Shown here one piece after another: positions 34,361 through 47,770 of a DNA stretch of 64,000 nucleotides (positions are counted from its first letter, which is position 1; each line of letters starts with the position of its first letter). The position numbers and the translations under genes are program-made. The notes beneath the pieces were generated by a model. The model was not told where the DNA came from. It searched no databases and saw nothing but the letters and a program-made list of their open reading frames with translations. This DNA is from Rhizopus arrhizus (lineage: Eukaryota > Mucoromycota > Mucoromycetes > Mucorales > Rhizopodaceae), in NCBI GenBank assembly GCA_024220505.1, contig JAKZZE010000005.1:1386501-1450500 (forward strand). The letters run 5' to 3'.

Positions 34361-36964
34361 ATGGCCGAAGAAGCTTCAAAACTATTGCTGAAAACTAGGT
34401 AGAATTTTAAATGAAGAAAAGAGAAGAAAGAACTTACAATTGATAGCTTTAAATCAATTAAAACTATTGAATCCATCTATAATGGTGGCAAAGTAGTAAT
34501 TACTCAAGATTCTAAACATTTAATTTCAACTCTCAGTGAAGATATCATTGTAACCGAATTAGATACCGGAAAACAAGTTCATCAACTGGAAGGTGTACGT
34601 TTTTATACTTTCAAGAAAAAACTGTTATTCACTCTTTAGTCTAGGATACTGAAATGGTCACTACTATGGCAGTTAAACCCAACAAGAAACATCTGGTTAG
34701 TGCCAGCCGTAGTTTATCTATACGAATTTGGGATCTTGAAAAAGGAGAATGCGTTCGGACGTTTAAAGGACATGATAGTTCACCTGTGATTGTGATGGAT
34801 ATTGATGACACATCTACTTTGGTCGCTACAGGTTTCGCAGATGGTTCTATCAAGGTCTGGGATATTGATAAAGGTTATTGTACCCACAACTTTAAGGGTC
34901 ATGGTGGTGTGATCAGTGCTGTCAAGTTTCATAAGCACAATGGTCAATGGTATCTTGCGTCGGGTGCAGTCGATTGTCAAGTACGCATTTGGGATTTACA
35001 ATCAAGAAGCTGTACGGCAGTATTAAAGAGTCATGTCAGTGTGATCCGTGGTCTTGACTTTTCTGCAGATGGTCAATATCTCATTTCTGGTTCTCGTGAT
35101 AAAGTAGTCAATGTTTGGGAATGGCAAACAAAGCAGTTGAGGGCAACTTACCCTATATTTGAAACAATTGAAACAGTCGGATTTGTTGAAAAGAATCCTG
35201 AGATTGCAGCTACCCTTGGTGAGGACTGGGCTCAATCCGAAATCTTTTATACTGGTGGTGATTTAGGCCTCATCAAGCTTTGGGATTTGAAATCAGGTAA
35301 ATTGATCAAGGCACAGGAACCTGAAAAGAACAGCCAACATACCATCACCGATATTGTTTATATCAAAAACACACAGACATTAGCAGCTGTCACAAATGAT
35401 CAAAACATATTAATGTACTCACTTGAACATCAACTCGAGCGTGTGAAGCAAATTGTGGGTTATAACGATGAAGTGGTTGATGTTGCTTATATCGGCCAAG
35501 ACGAAACACATTTAGCAGCCGCCACCAACAGTGCACAATTGAGAATTTATAATGTTGAGACTCAAGATTGTGATCTGTTGTATGGACATAATGATATGAT
35601 CATTTCACTCGATAAATCAAAAGATGGCAAAGTTCTCGTAACGGCTTCTAAAGATAAAACAGCACGTATTTGGAAAATTGATGTTGAACAAGTCGACAGC
35701 AAAAAGAGATATATGGGTGCAGGTGTATGTATCGGACACACAGAATCTGTTGGCGCTGTAGCCTTGTCTAGAAAATCAACTACATTCATGATTACAGGAA
35801 GTCAAGATAGAACAATAAAATATTGGAATTTAAGAGACTTGGATTTAGAAAATCCAGATGAAAACTACAGACCTAGATCACTTTATACACATCAAGCACA
35901 CGATAAAGATATCAACACAATCTGTGTAGCCCCCAATGACAAATTCTTTGCTACAGGCTCACAAGACAAGACAGCCAAACTTTGGAATGTAGACACAGGT
36001 GAATTGGTGGGTACGATGAAAGGTCATAAGCGTGGTGTTTGGTGTGCTCGTTTCTCTCCTGTCGATCAAGTCTTGGCTACAAGTTCTGGTGATAAAACAG
36101 TCAAGATCTGGAACCTTAAAGATTTCACGTGCTTAAAGACATTTGAAGGTCACACCAATTCTGTCTTACGAGTGGACTTTTTGACGGCTGGTTTGCAATT
36201 GCTTTCTGCTGCATCAGATGGCCTCGTTAAAGTTTGGACGATCAAGACAAATGAATGTGCTGCTACACTTGATAATCATACAGAAAAGGTCTGGGCTGTG
36301 GCTGTACGTAAAGACGAAAAGTTTGTTGTTTCTGCAGGTGCTGATTCAGTCGTCAACTTTTGGGAAGATGTTACTTTGCAAGAACAAGAAGAAGAGCTAA
36401 AAGAAAAGGAAGAATTAATTATAAAGTAATATGAATCATGAACATTTCAGTATAACTCGCGCTAACAATATTTTTTAAAGGGAACAAGAATTACAAAATT
36501 TTATACGCAAAAAGGATTATTTGAATGCTATTCTATTAGCATTGTCTTTAGAACAACCTTTCCGTTTATTAAAATTGTTTAAAGAAGTTCATGAGGCTAG
36601 ACCAGAAGGCGATGAAAGTATTACTGGATCAGAAAGTATTGATCATATCCTTGGTGAATTGTCCACTGAGAATATTGAAAAGACACTTAAATATGTTAGA
36701 GATTGGAACACAAATGCAAAGCATTCAGACATTGCTCAGACTGTTTTGAATGCTATTTTAATTTCTCATACTGCAGAAGAAATAGTTGAAATACCAACTG
36801 CTAAAGAAGTAAGCATTGTATTTATGTGTTTGGTTTTCTATGACTAATTGTTATTTTAGATTATTGATGGTCTATTACCATACACTGATAGACATTACCA
36901 ACGTATAGACGATCTCATCACACAATCATTTATAATAGATTATACTCTGCAAGCACAGCAGTAA
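34361..36964 (+). CDS. UTP13: U3 snoRNP / SSU processome WD-repeat protein UTP13 (TBL3)
   Basis: WD40 scaffold of the UTP-B complex, needed for 18S rRNA maturation in the nucleolus. Read from MAEEASKLLLKT at 34361 through short introns near 34400, 34595, 36429 and 36808. A long central exon encodes at least ten WD repeats, easily seen as repeated IRIWDLEKGEC, IKVWDIDKGYC, VRIWDLQSRSC, AKLWNVDTGELVGTMKGHKR and VKIWNLKDFTCLKTFEGH, forming two propellers. After WEDVTLQEQEEEL comes the Utp13-specific C-terminal helical domain (LNAILLALSLEQPFRLLKLF to HYQRIDDLITQSFIIDYTLQ). Total length of about 790 aa matches the family. The first exon is only about 38 nt. Confidence 0.95.
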
Positions 36965-38773
36965 TAAAACCTATTGCATTTTACTATTTACCTCAAATTT
37001 TTCTGTAAATCTATACATGTAGGCTTAAAGTGGCAACAAGGCCATTGTTGACAGAAAGCCAGATCAGGTTCATCATTCTGCTTTAGCCGAGAATTTAAGC
37101 TAGCTTTCTTAATAGGCATGATGTGAAGATTATTATCGTAAATGAATGAAATGATTTTTTCTAATGTGGCATGTACAGAGTTTCCTTGATTTGCTTTACA
37201 ACAAAAATTTATGTACTTTCCTTTTTGATAACTGCTTTGCTTTGGGTTCCAGATAACTAATGATCACTAATATCTCTGATACACTATGACAATCGGGTTC
37301 TGTTCTGTTGTTTCCATCGTCCACATCATCACTCATAAATATGTTTAGCAGTCATGCAGTATTATCGTCAGCAAAGTTTGATGTATATATTATTTTGCTA
37401 AAGAATCTCAGCAAGGCCAGACCAATTATTCGATGACAATGATCATAGAAAGAAACTATTCTATTTCATACTAACATTATCGTTTGTATAGTAGCTCAAA
37501 ACTAAAAGAATTTTAAGCAATCTCGTATCTGCTGTTAACTTTACAAATTATTATAGTCTTTAGCCATCACCACTTTACCAGGTACGATGCAAGAGATCAG
37601 TAACGAAGCAAATGTGACAAAAGAGTATAGATGAAAATGAACCAGAAGAGGCTTATAAAAGAAGACGTTTGATCGCATTTATAAGCAAATATAATCTTGT
37701 CTGTTTGATAACGTATTCAGTAAGCATTATATTAAATCTATCTGTATCTTGCATATAGCTGTGATTAAATGATACCTGAAATTGTAAAATGATGTTGCAC
37801 TTTAAATTGAAAGCAAGTGACAAAAGAACGTGAATACTATACGTGCGATTTGTGATGTTTCATACACCGTACACAAATCATGCAAATGGTGGAAGCGGGA
37901 CGACGTATATTTATAGATTTAGCATGAGCATTATGAACATTTGGAAATATACTTTTTTGTATCATGCATCGACCAAGCACATTGGATAGTGACTTTTTTG
38001 GTACACTTTGCTAAACTATTTGGTTCCTTTTATTTAATTCTTTGTATTCTTATTACGCGCCAAAGTAGCTTTATTAAGATTTTAATGGTTAAAATCAAAG
38101 TTTGGGAAACAAAATAAAGTCATTTTCAACTGAAAAGAAAGGGTTCCAATCCTTGGATGAAGAATGATGACTTTACTCTGGCCGTACTTTCTTTTTATCA
38201 AAAAGTATCATTCTTTCGTGTATTTTTTCCATCTGAACTGTTCTTTTGTTTCGTTTGCTAGTTTCTACTTACAGAACACCTTATCGCTAGCCTCAAAGAT
38301 GCAGCTATATCAGGTTTACAAATGAAAAGAAACTTGCACTGAAAGAACAATTTAAAGTGTGTCATAAAAGTCTATGCATTCTGTTCAATTGTATTTAATA
38401 AAAGTTATATCGCTGAGTCAATTCGTTTTCATTCTTGTTTCTCATCAAAATTGTATTTTTAGAATTTCACAAAAAGTTTTGTACATTGGAATATCTGTAA
38501 TAAAAGAAATGAAACCAAACCACAATCAAAGTCTTGTAACAACAATATTTATTTAGATCAAGCGCCCATCGCCCTACCTTCTATCAATCTTACTTTTCTT
38601 TCTTTTTTCTCTTTGTAAAAAAAAAATAAAAAAATAAAAAATAAAATACGCCTGATGTCTAGAATTTCCTTTTTTCTCAAACCAAAATGAATAGGAGGTT
38701 AAAGGATGAGTAATTTAAGTGAAACATTAATTTTGATGAGTTGGCGTACAAAAAAAGTTGGATCCTAAACGAG
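36965..38773. other. AT-rich intergenic region
   Basis: 1.8 kb between UTP13 and chitin deacetylase. No coding region or RNA gene was recognised. Confidence 0.45.
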
Positions 38774-38783
38774 TATATAAAAG
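38774..38783 (+). promoter_or_regulatory. TATA box of chitin deacetylase gene
   Basis: TATATAAAAG lies 61-70 bp before the start codon, followed by GA-rich and CT-rich stretches, as in strongly expressed fungal promoters. Confidence 0.7.
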
Positions 38784-38843
38784 GAGAGAGCTACAATGTT
38801 ACCTGGGAATATTTATCTTTTTTCTTTCCTTTTTTAATTTCAT

Positions 38844-39676
38844 ATGCGTTTCACTCTCCTTGCTTCCTTGGCTGCAATTGCCACTGCTGTCTCTGCTAGC
38901 CCTATCGAAAAGAGAGCTGTCAAGGCTAAGGTTTACACAACCTGTTCTGTTCCAGGTACCATGGCATTAACTTTTGATGATGGGCCTTATGAATACACAT
39001 GGGCTTTGGCTGATACACTCAGAGCTAAAGGTGTTACTGCTACCTTCTTTATGAATGGTAACAATTGGGTGTAAGTTGATTGATCTACCAAAAAAAACCC
39101 CACATTAAACCTTTAATCTTTTATAGCAATGTTGAAACTCAAAGTGTCAATACCCCAGCCGGTGTAAAGACTTACAAGCAAGTCATCAAGCATGTTTATG
39201 ATAAAGGACATCAAATTGCTAGCCATACTTACAGCCATAAGGAACTTGGTGGACTTTCCGCTGCTGAAGTCAAATCTGAAATGACCAAACTTGATAAAAT
39301 TTTCAAGTCTGTTATCGGAAAGTCTCCTCTCTATATGCGTCCTCCCTCTGGAAGTTATGACGATAATACTCTCGCAGCTCTTGGCAGTCTTGGTTATAAG
39401 GTCATCCTTTGGGACATTGATTCCAATGACTGGAGATACAAAGACATTTCAAGCCTTTCTAACGAACAAGCCAACTACAAGAGCGTAATCGACAAGGACA
39501 GCAAGAAGAATCCTCATGGTCACATTGCTCTTCAACATGACGTTCACAAGAAGACTGTTACCAAGCTGGTTCCTTGGGTTATCTCTTATGTCAAGAGTAA
39601 GAAGAACTACAAGTTTGTCTCTGTTGCTGAATGTCTTGGTCAATCCAAGACCAGTGCTTACAAGGCTAGCAAATAA
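38844..39676 (+). CDS. Secreted chitin deacetylase (polysaccharide deacetylase, CE4)
   Basis: Carbohydrate esterase family 4 enzyme that removes acetyl groups from chitin to make chitosan, a major Mucorales wall polymer. Two exons (38844-39070, 39127-39676) give 258 aa. The signal peptide MRFTLLASLAAIATAVSA is followed by SPIEKR, a Kex2-like dibasic site. NodB-domain motifs in order: TFDDGP (catalytic base and metal Asp), HTYSH (two metal-binding His), RPPSGSYDD, WDIDSNDW, and ALQHDVH with the late catalytic His. No GPI-attachment tail is seen, so a freely secreted or periplasmic enzyme is likely. The gene has a strong TATA box and the most favourable-looking codon use of the window, suggesting high expression. 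Confidence 0.95.
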
Positions 39677-41752
39677 GCTTTTTACAGATCAATAATAGAT
39701 TAGCATCGGTTGTTCAGCCTGCGTTTCTTTTGTTTTCATAATATTGTACTTTTATACTATTGTCATCTTAGAAGTGCCTCACAAAATAAATTTTTACACA
39801 AAAATCTAAAAATGTCAAATGCTTGAATGTAATCATACACTTTTAAAAACAACACATTTTAATGACTAGGCTATTTTTATCTCTTTGTGTTTGTTTTGGT
39901 AACACACGTTTCTTTGGGATCGGCAAAACAGAATGGTGTTACCAATGAGAAAGCCTTGAGTGCTTAATACTCTTTAAAAGGTTTATTTTCACTTGCTTTC
40001 TTATGCCCTTCCCGAGAATGACGTTTTATAAAATGAAAAAGTAATTTGTAAATAGAAAAGAATAGAGAAGGAGAGACTCTTGTGGTATCAAAAGAGCAAT
40101 GTTTTGTTTTCTAATTACATGTATTGAAATGGGTTCGCCTATTTTAGGTAACTTTCTTAATTGAACGTGGCTTTCAATTCGACCGATTCTACATATTCGA
40201 TTCGATCGAATCAGGGAGTTTATTTAAACCACAGTGAAAACTAGGTTCAGCCAGTTTTTTTTTATAAATTTGTACTTTAGATGCGAATACAAACAACTAC
40301 TCAATAGAAGGTTTTAAAGCCATAGATTGTGCAAAAAGAAAGTCAAACCGCCCGATGTGATGCTGTTCAAATTTCGAAATGAATGATTTTGAAAATAGAG
40401 TTTATTACAAAATAAATTGGCTTCCTGAGTAAAGTTTTCAGAACTTTGAATATACTGTAGGTTCTTATAAAGCAAATTACTTGTCTAAATGGCTTGTTCG
40501 CCCAGTATCTTCTCTCTTTTTGATATGATCTTATTTGCCAATAAAGAAAAGATTAATTACCGAATGAATTTGTTTATCAATTACAGTTTTATAAATAAAG
40601 TAACAGTTTAAACATTTTATAAATGAATTTGTTGTTTTTTTATTAATCTTCAATTCTTGATTTTTTAATTAAAAATTGCTTTTCTGAAAGCACGCGATTC
40701 AAGAGTATAGCAGGATGCTTATACGTGTAATTTGGAAGATTGGAACCTTTGGCGCCAGATTTTAATGATCTTTTATAAATATAACTTGTTTATACTGTGA
40801 AACAAGTAAAGGTATACATCTAAATTTAGTGATCTAGATATTTGTGCTGAATTAACTCTGTATGAGCATTAAAGCTTACAGAACATAAAGAATTCGCTAT
40901 AGGTTAAAATGATTTGAGAGCCATCTTGAAAAACCTCTCTTTCAACTAAATCGGCAACAAATCTTGATCAATAAACATGGTTATATCTCGTTACTTGGTA
41001 AAAAGGAGATATATTTTAGCCGTATTCTTCTTTTTTTTTTTACACATCCAATGATCCATCGACGTTGCTTTGTATTTCTTACTTGATAAATAATGCTTTA
41101 GCATTAATCCTCTTCTAATGGCAACTGCCTCCTTAAACTAAAACTTTTTTCTCTCTTATACACATATACACTCCTAAAATACCCTGAAGTAAAAAAGAAG
41201 GGAAGGAGGGAATGGAATGCTTTCCTTTTATGGAAAGCATATATCATCCTAACCTTAATCACAATCCCTTTTTTTTCTATGATAAAGCATGATTTGACCA
41301 TAAATTCTGCAATTTTTTAAAGAGTACCTCATTTCCTTACAAAAAAAAGACAATCTTTTTAAAACAGCAGTTTTCCAAACCTTGGTTCGATAATTGATTC
41401 TTATGGAGTCTTGAATCAACATGGATTTATTCCCAACAATAGAGTATTCTTTGAGTTAACAATTAGAAGTTTCTAAATTTAAAGATACCAATATGTAATA
41501 CAATGGGACACTTAGTTGGTTTACGTTGCACGATCAATGTATCAAGCAAACATTTTTTCTTTATTTTTATATTGAAACGAATAGTTTTTATATTTGCAAA
41601 ACTTTTGAAAATGCGCTCATCCTGATTTTTTTGATATAAAATGTATTGCTACATTTCAACAAGAATTATGTTTCTTCTAGTATTTGTGATATAAAACTAT
41701 GCTAAGATACAATACTTTATTTTTGTATCATGTTTAAAACAGTGATTAAAGA
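39677..41752. other. AT-rich convergent intergenic region
   Basis: 2.1 kb between convergent genes. No convincing gene on either strand; the short minus-strand frame at 41104-41301 is low-complexity. Short palindromic ATTCGA/TCGAAT elements occur near 40195-40210. Confidence 0.45.
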
Positions 41753-44375
41753 TTATTGGTGAAATTCGAGTTTATCTTCTCTAAAATGAGGTCTAGGATG
41801 CTTTCTTCCTTTTCTTATAGATTGTGAAGCTCTGGATAATTTCAATCCTTCATCAATCAAATGCTCGCATTGTGCCTTGGTTGATGTAGCATCATCTTGT
41901 GTAGTAATAAAAGTATCAGGATATCTTATGCTATAATGAAAGCTAAGTAAGTAACTGTGATTGTATTTATTTTCTTTCGTTTTACCTTAACCACATGTAA
42001 AGCATGATTTGTTTATGTGATTCTTCTAATGCTTTTAATCCGGATGAAGAAGTAGGAGGGTTTGTGGGTAAGTCAATCAGCTCATCTAAAGTGCAGATTT
42101 TTTTTTGACTAAATTTTCGGGCAAGCTTTTTAATCAATTCCATTGACCCATCACTTCTTGTACTGACAGGCGCTGTTACAAACTGATATCTATCACGTAA
42201 TGGTAAACGGATTTCTTCCAGATTATCAGCAATCAACTGTAAAAAAAGTAAATACTTGTAGACAAAATATGTCTTCTATCTTCTTATCATTTACCTTTTG
42301 ATCTTTATAATTACATAAGAAATAATCACCACTCACAGATGCTAAGTCTTCGAATTTTTGCTATATTGTTAGAAATGGGTGAGCTGTACTTTCATACATC
42401 GCATTGTTTCTATTAATCTTTTTCATACCAATAAACCAGAGAAAGTTTCATTAGGCATCTGTAAGGCAAATAATTCTAACATATCTACTGTTGGTTGTAA
42501 ACCAGCCATCTTTTATATTATTGAGCATTATAAAAACTTTTTTCTAAGTGTTAATCACTTACTTCTAACTCAACATTAGGGGCTGCTACAGCTTCTTTAA
42601 TATATCTAAGATCGGCCCGATTCAAGCTACATAAATATTATGTTTAGCTTTAATTTTACAAATATAAACCAAATGATCTTACGCAGTAACAATACCATTG
42701 CCATAAGCTGTACCAAATCTACCTGCACGTCCAGCAATCTGCTTAAGCTGTGGAATACTAATAGGTCGAACTTCTTTTCCATCAAACTTTTGGATATTGC
42801 TGAATACAACTCGTTTGATATTTCTAAAAGAAATAATAAATTATTAAATACTTTCTCTTTTTTTAGCAATCGAAAAGAAACAGAACCTATACTTACAAGT
42901 TTAATCCCATGCCTACTGCATCTGATGCTACTAATACATCAATTCCACTGTCGGGATCATTGAAGGATTTTGCCTGTAGAGCTCTAGTTTCTATTGTTGT
43001 GACAAATAAAAAAGAGACACTAGTCAGAATTTTCGAAACAGTAAAAAAAAAAAATATCAATTTTACCTGGTGGTAAACTTCCATAAGCAACAGCACACTT
43101 TAATCCAGTTTGAGCTTCAATCCTTTTCTTGAGATCAAAAATATTCATTCGAGAAAAGGCAACCACACAATCGCCCTTTTCGATTTGGGATAGATCACTT
43201 TTTAAAGGCATATCACTGACCGTGTAGGGAGTAAGTCGTTCATATTTATTCACCACCACTTCTTCATCCAGATCCTCACAAATCTTTCGAATCAGGGGCA
43301 CAGCAGCTTCTTCACCACAAAGATGGATTTCTTTTGCTTTCAATCCCAAAAGTGCCTGAGTCCATGCCCATCCACGATTTGGGTCAGCAATCAGCTGAAT
43401 TTCATCTATGACAGCTACATCCAAGGGTCTACCTATGGATGCCATTTCAACAGTTGAACTGGTCAGTGTTGCATGTGGTGACACCTCTCTTTTTTCCTCC
43501 CCGGTTAATAAATTGCATGGAATCCCTTTGTTATTCATCTTTTCATAGATTTCGTGAGCTAGTAAACGCAAAGGTCCACAGTAAATTCCAGATTCTGCTG
43601 ACTCTAATCTCTGCAAAGCTCGGTATGTTTTCCCACTGTTTGTTGGGCCAACATGAAGGATAATTTTTCTAGATTAAACAAAAAGGATCAGGTCAAACAG
43701 TTTTCTTTTGCTTATCTTGTTGTACCTTTTCATTTGTCTAGCTTCAGGAAACCATTCACTTGGAAATCGTAAATCACTTAATTTTTTTAAAGAATTAACC
43801 TTGTGTACTACTTCCTTTGGCAAATATGGTTCTGCAAATTCAATAAATGCTTGTAATAATGCTCTGTCAATATAATCTATGCAATATAATAAATGAATAA
43901 AAAATGCGAGAAAAATGCTTATCCCCTTTATATCTACCTGAGCCTTCTTCTTTTGTGTATCCCGAAGCTAACTCTTTTGCTGTACATCGAGGTATCTGTC
44001 CGGCCAATGCTGCCTTTACAAAAGAATCTGATATATCTTTAAACAGTTTACTTTTTATGCCTAAACTGCTGGCTTGTCGACGAACATGGATGTTTTTACT
44101 AAATCTGCCCAACTTTCTCTTCAATTCTGAAAGCAAAAGATTAGTTCTTGCAATAGAAACTCAAAAGAAGGTAATGATTTACCAGCATGTACAATTCTTT
44201 TTTTGTTTGGTGAAAAAGACTGAAGCAGAAGCTCACGTAATCCTAAATCTTTTACTGGTCCATTTTTTCGCCAAAGAGTGGTAGTTACTGAAAATGGCCT
44301 CAAAGGAAATGTTGGCCTAAAACTCCTTTGAAGTAATAAAAAAGCACTTTGACGTAAAGGTATAAATCGCAACAT
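41753..44375 (-). CDS. SUV3: Mitochondrial ATP-dependent RNA helicase SUV3
   Basis: Ski2-like DExH helicase that unwinds RNA for the mitochondrial degradosome. Start [20 protein letters not shown] is Arg/Ser/Leu-rich, a mitochondrial presequence. An N-terminal helical region ([20 protein letters not shown]) is followed by helicase motif I GPTNSGKT, Ia [15 protein letters not shown], motif II DEIQ ([20 protein letters not shown]), motif III-like HLCGEEAA, motif [16 protein letters not shown] and motif [12 protein letters not shown]. The SUV3 C-terminal domain includes [11 protein letters not shown] and QIMLYMWLR, and the last exon ends with a basic tail [10 protein letters not shown]. At least nine short introns are visible, and every motif lies in a frame consistent with splicing. 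Length is about 730 aa. Three helically phased repeats lie just upstream of the start. Confidence 0.94.
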
Positions 44376-44436
44376 TGAAGAACCCAAGGAAATTAATCGC
44401 AGCCTTCGTTCAAGCTCCAATATTAAAACTTTTTCC

Positions 44437-44465
44437 GGTCACAAATGGTCACAAAAGGTCACAAA
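44437..44465 (-). repeat. Three 10-bp-spaced GGTCACAAA repeats upstream of SUV3
   Basis: GGTCACAAA occurs at 44437, 44447 and 44457, exactly 10 bp apart, 62-90 bp before the SUV3 start. On the SUV3 strand the unit reads TTTGTGACC. One-turn spacing suggests a cooperative protein-binding site or a small tandem duplication. Confidence 0.6.
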
Positions 44466-47173
44466 GAGACTATTTAAATGTGGTACTCATAGTGCTGATT
44501 GTCGAAGGTTCAAATTCTCTGCCAAACTCATAAGATCAAAACAAAGCTGAGATAACTCACTTTTATGCTCCTGATTATTTATTTATGTTGGTTGTGTAAA
44601 TGTAGTTTTTTGTCCAAGAGAATTGTAAATTTCTGGTGTACTGTCTTTGTTTCTCTTTCTTCGTTGTTAACCCAAAGTCATCTCAGTAAAAAGACAAGAT
44701 GATGCGCTTAATTGGAAAACTCTCAATCTAAATGAAAAGCATTTATTATATTTAACATATTTATATTTTTGGATGAGATTGCACACTTAAAAATCGCTTT
44801 TTATATCATAAACTCCCTCCTTTTTCGAAAAATCTCTAGAAAGAATATGCATATCTTGAGCAATTGTCAATACCGTTTGTGCTATTTTGCTGCAAAAAAT
44901 ATTAATAGATACTATTTACTAATCACTTGAATTTTTTCAAATTTTTTCATAGGCTCTAAGTATTTATTTTTATTTATAAAATATAATAGAAGTCATAAGT
45001 CTGAGAGAGAGAGATGTGAACCAAAAGAAACAGAGTGTAAGCGATTGAATATGCTAGCCAAGATCGAGACTGCACCTTTTGAGGTGGCAAGTTTTTTGAT
45101 TTCCTTATATTAATCTTTAACTAAGTAAAATAAGTAAGGATAGCCAATTGAGTTCCGTAAATTTCTCTCACACTTAATATTATTTATGCATACAGTATAT
45201 ATATAAAAAAACACTGCAATTTGTTCAACTTGAAGTGTTGCATTTTTTCTAGATTCTTCTAACTGATTGAAATATGATTACTCTAAAAAAAGTTTTAAAA
45301 TTGTCGTATCCCAACATATTTTAAATATGATTCATATTCAATTGATAAGAAATCAGAGTAGTGAATGTTTTACAAAGATTCATTACAATCTTTTCTCTAT
45401 TATTCAGTCATAACTAATTCCGCTCCTTTAACTCAATACAAGTTGTTTTAATATAGCTTCTGATGCAATGAGACATAAATGAAAAATAGATCTACTTAAG
45501 AAATAATTATAAACAGTCCACTTGCACAACCAGGAACAGGTCTTCATACTAAAATTTATTCATGCTAGATCTACAGCTATAATTAATTAAAGTATCTTGA
45601 AAAGGATTTAATTGAATCTTCATGAAAAGGATATAAATACCAGATACAATAATATTAAATAAAAAGATAACTTTCTAAGTCTCGTTGAATTTTATAGTCT
45701 TTTTATTCTTACTAGATAACAAAAAAATAAACCTTTACTAAGCTTAAAAATATACATCATGTATTAAAAAAAAGAAAGCGTAAAATATTGTTGAGTTTAT
45801 AATACTCTTATAAAATACAAAAGGCACGAAGTGCATGTGCGTGTTTCTACAAAGTACAATGGTTGATCTTTTCCAACTTTTTCATTTGATTTTAATTAAA
45901 TATAAAAAAATAACAGCAAATTCCGAAGAACTACTGAGCTTTTATGAGTTAAACATTCTCATAAAAGCAATGGAAATCACCAGCGGAAAGGGTAGACTAG
46001 AATATGACTCCCTATCTACCACAAACCTTGTTTAGACAATGGGAAATAAGTTAACCAGTGGCAGAGTAGTCTAGAATTTTACTTCCATCTACAATAGGCC
46101 GTACATCAGATACATGATCTTGAAAAGAAAAGAGTATGCTTCAATTAACTCTCTTTTTATATTTTAGTTGGAATGTTAGACGTGCAACAACCAATCATAT
46201 TATTACACAACTATAGGGAATTATAACCTCATTCTTGATTTTCCAAGAATTCAAAAAACTTGTTTATCTAATTTGAAACAGTAAATAAACGAAAAAAGTC
46301 TCACTAAGCTAACAAATAAATAAATATAACGACTATTTTGTTTTTATAATATTTTATTAGCTAATAGCATGAAACTTAAGCCCTAAGAAAAAAAAAAGAA
46401 GAAGAAGAAGAGAATCTTTAATCATTTTTATGAAAATTGCATTATAGTAGAAAAAGACAATGCTATCGTTTGTACAACCATTTTCTGCATAAACTTTACT
46501 TGTAATTTAAAGACCTCTCATTTCCTATCATGTTTATTAATGAAGTGTAATAACGTACGAATAAAGGGTTCATTTTTGTATCAATTGGCCCTCTCTTCTG
46601 TCTTCACTCAATAAAGAGGTTCAAGAGACCCATAGATTATATTATTGTCTTTTATCAATTTTAATATAATTTTAGCTGTGATTATTCAATGTCCGTTATG
46701 ACCAGACATTATTCTACAATAACATGACCATAAACAAATAAACACGAATCTAGACACTGGAATAAACCAAATTTAAGTTTTTTAAACATTAAAAAATAAG
46801 GACAAAGAAGAATCATTGAGGCTAAACAATAGTTCTAAAGCCCAATACTTTTATTAAAGAAAGATTCCAATACTATATATATTAATTTGAGCAAAATCTG
46901 AAATTAAATGACAGAATATAGTTATGACCGATATGATTTGAAGAATAATTTCATAGTAGTAAACAGCCTAGCAATAAACTGAAGCATATTATTCAAGGTA
47001 GTTAGTAATTATCAGAATCGATTCTTATTCAAATTTATTTGTAAAGATTTAACCCAGAACGATAAGACTGTACCTTATTGACCTGTCAAAGCTGACAAAA
47101 ACTAAGAAAAGCTCTTTATTTAAATAAAAAGTGGATTTAGTTTATCCCATTGTCTAGATTTGTGTTTACTTTC
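44466..47173. other. Gene-poor AT-rich region
   Basis: 2.7 kb with no convincing coding or RNA gene. GGTTCAAATTC at about 44508 resembles a tRNA B box, but the surrounding sequence does not fold as a tRNA. Low-complexity AAG repeats occur at 46394-46411. Confidence 0.45.
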
Positions 47174-47189
47174 TTAAAATTTAAGTTTA

Positions 47190-47437
47190 TTGTTTATTAA
47201 ATAAATGGTAATATAATGAATACAATTTATATTGGGATAATATATAAGCATACATATATACATGGTTAAAAAAAAAGAAAAATAGAAAAATAGAATATAT
47301 AAAGTTTCTTTTTCTTCTTCTTCTTCTTCTTCTTTTGTATAGTTCATTATGTTATACTGCCGCCCTTCGTCTACCACCACCACAGCATCTACATGTCAAC
47401 AAAGCAGCAATAGCATTAAATATGCCAACAATACAGC
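47190..47437 (-). repeat. Truncated third copy of the small-protein gene 3' half
   Basis: About 248 bp nearly identical to 53790-54040, in the same orientation. It covers the 3' flank and the last 28 codons (CIVGIFNAIAALLTCRCC to the stop) of the 66-residue protein found in the palindrome. Identity stops sharply at AATACAGC near 47437, after which unrelated sequence follows. The N-terminal half and promoter are missing, so it is a pseudogene fragment. Confidence 0.85.
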
Positions 47438-47710
47438 AGGTGTTCTTGTCTCCTACATAAGAATGAACGCCTGTGCATTTACTTATCATCGATACCTTGA
47501 ATCTGCTCCAACGCTAAATTCTGCGAACAATCTGCAAGAAAGTTTGCTTTTAAGTAAGTACTGAGAGCATATATGTACTATTGTGGCAAATCGCTAAATT
47601 CTTTGTTCTTGCAGCTTCTGAAACTCAAGTTGTCGGTCTTTTAAATAGTGTATACCTACCTTATGATACCCACAATGGCTCCGTATATGATTTAAAAGAA
47701 CTAAGCACTG
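47438..47710 (+). other. Protein-like fragment beside the truncated repeat
   Basis: Two open pieces can be joined by a normal-looking intron (about 47550-47610): YHRYLESAPTLNSANNLQ, then ETQVVGLLNSVYLPYDTHNG, ending in a stop at about 47713. No start is present because the left side is cut by the repeat junction. Family unknown; probably a transposon-carried or broken gene piece. Confidence 0.3.
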
Positions 47711-47770
47711 GATAAGTATTTTACAAGATCTGTCTATACACCTACTTCTTTGACAATGAACCCTCTATTG

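Noticed and set aside
44495..44525. tRNA-like B box (GGTTCAAATTC)
   Set aside because: Neighbouring bases do not pair into a T stem, and no A box or acceptor stem could be placed.
47349..47564. Small plus-strand ORFs antisense to the small-protein gene (also at 53951 and 55962)
   Set aside because: They are antisense shadows of the 66-residue protein frame and its low-complexity flank.
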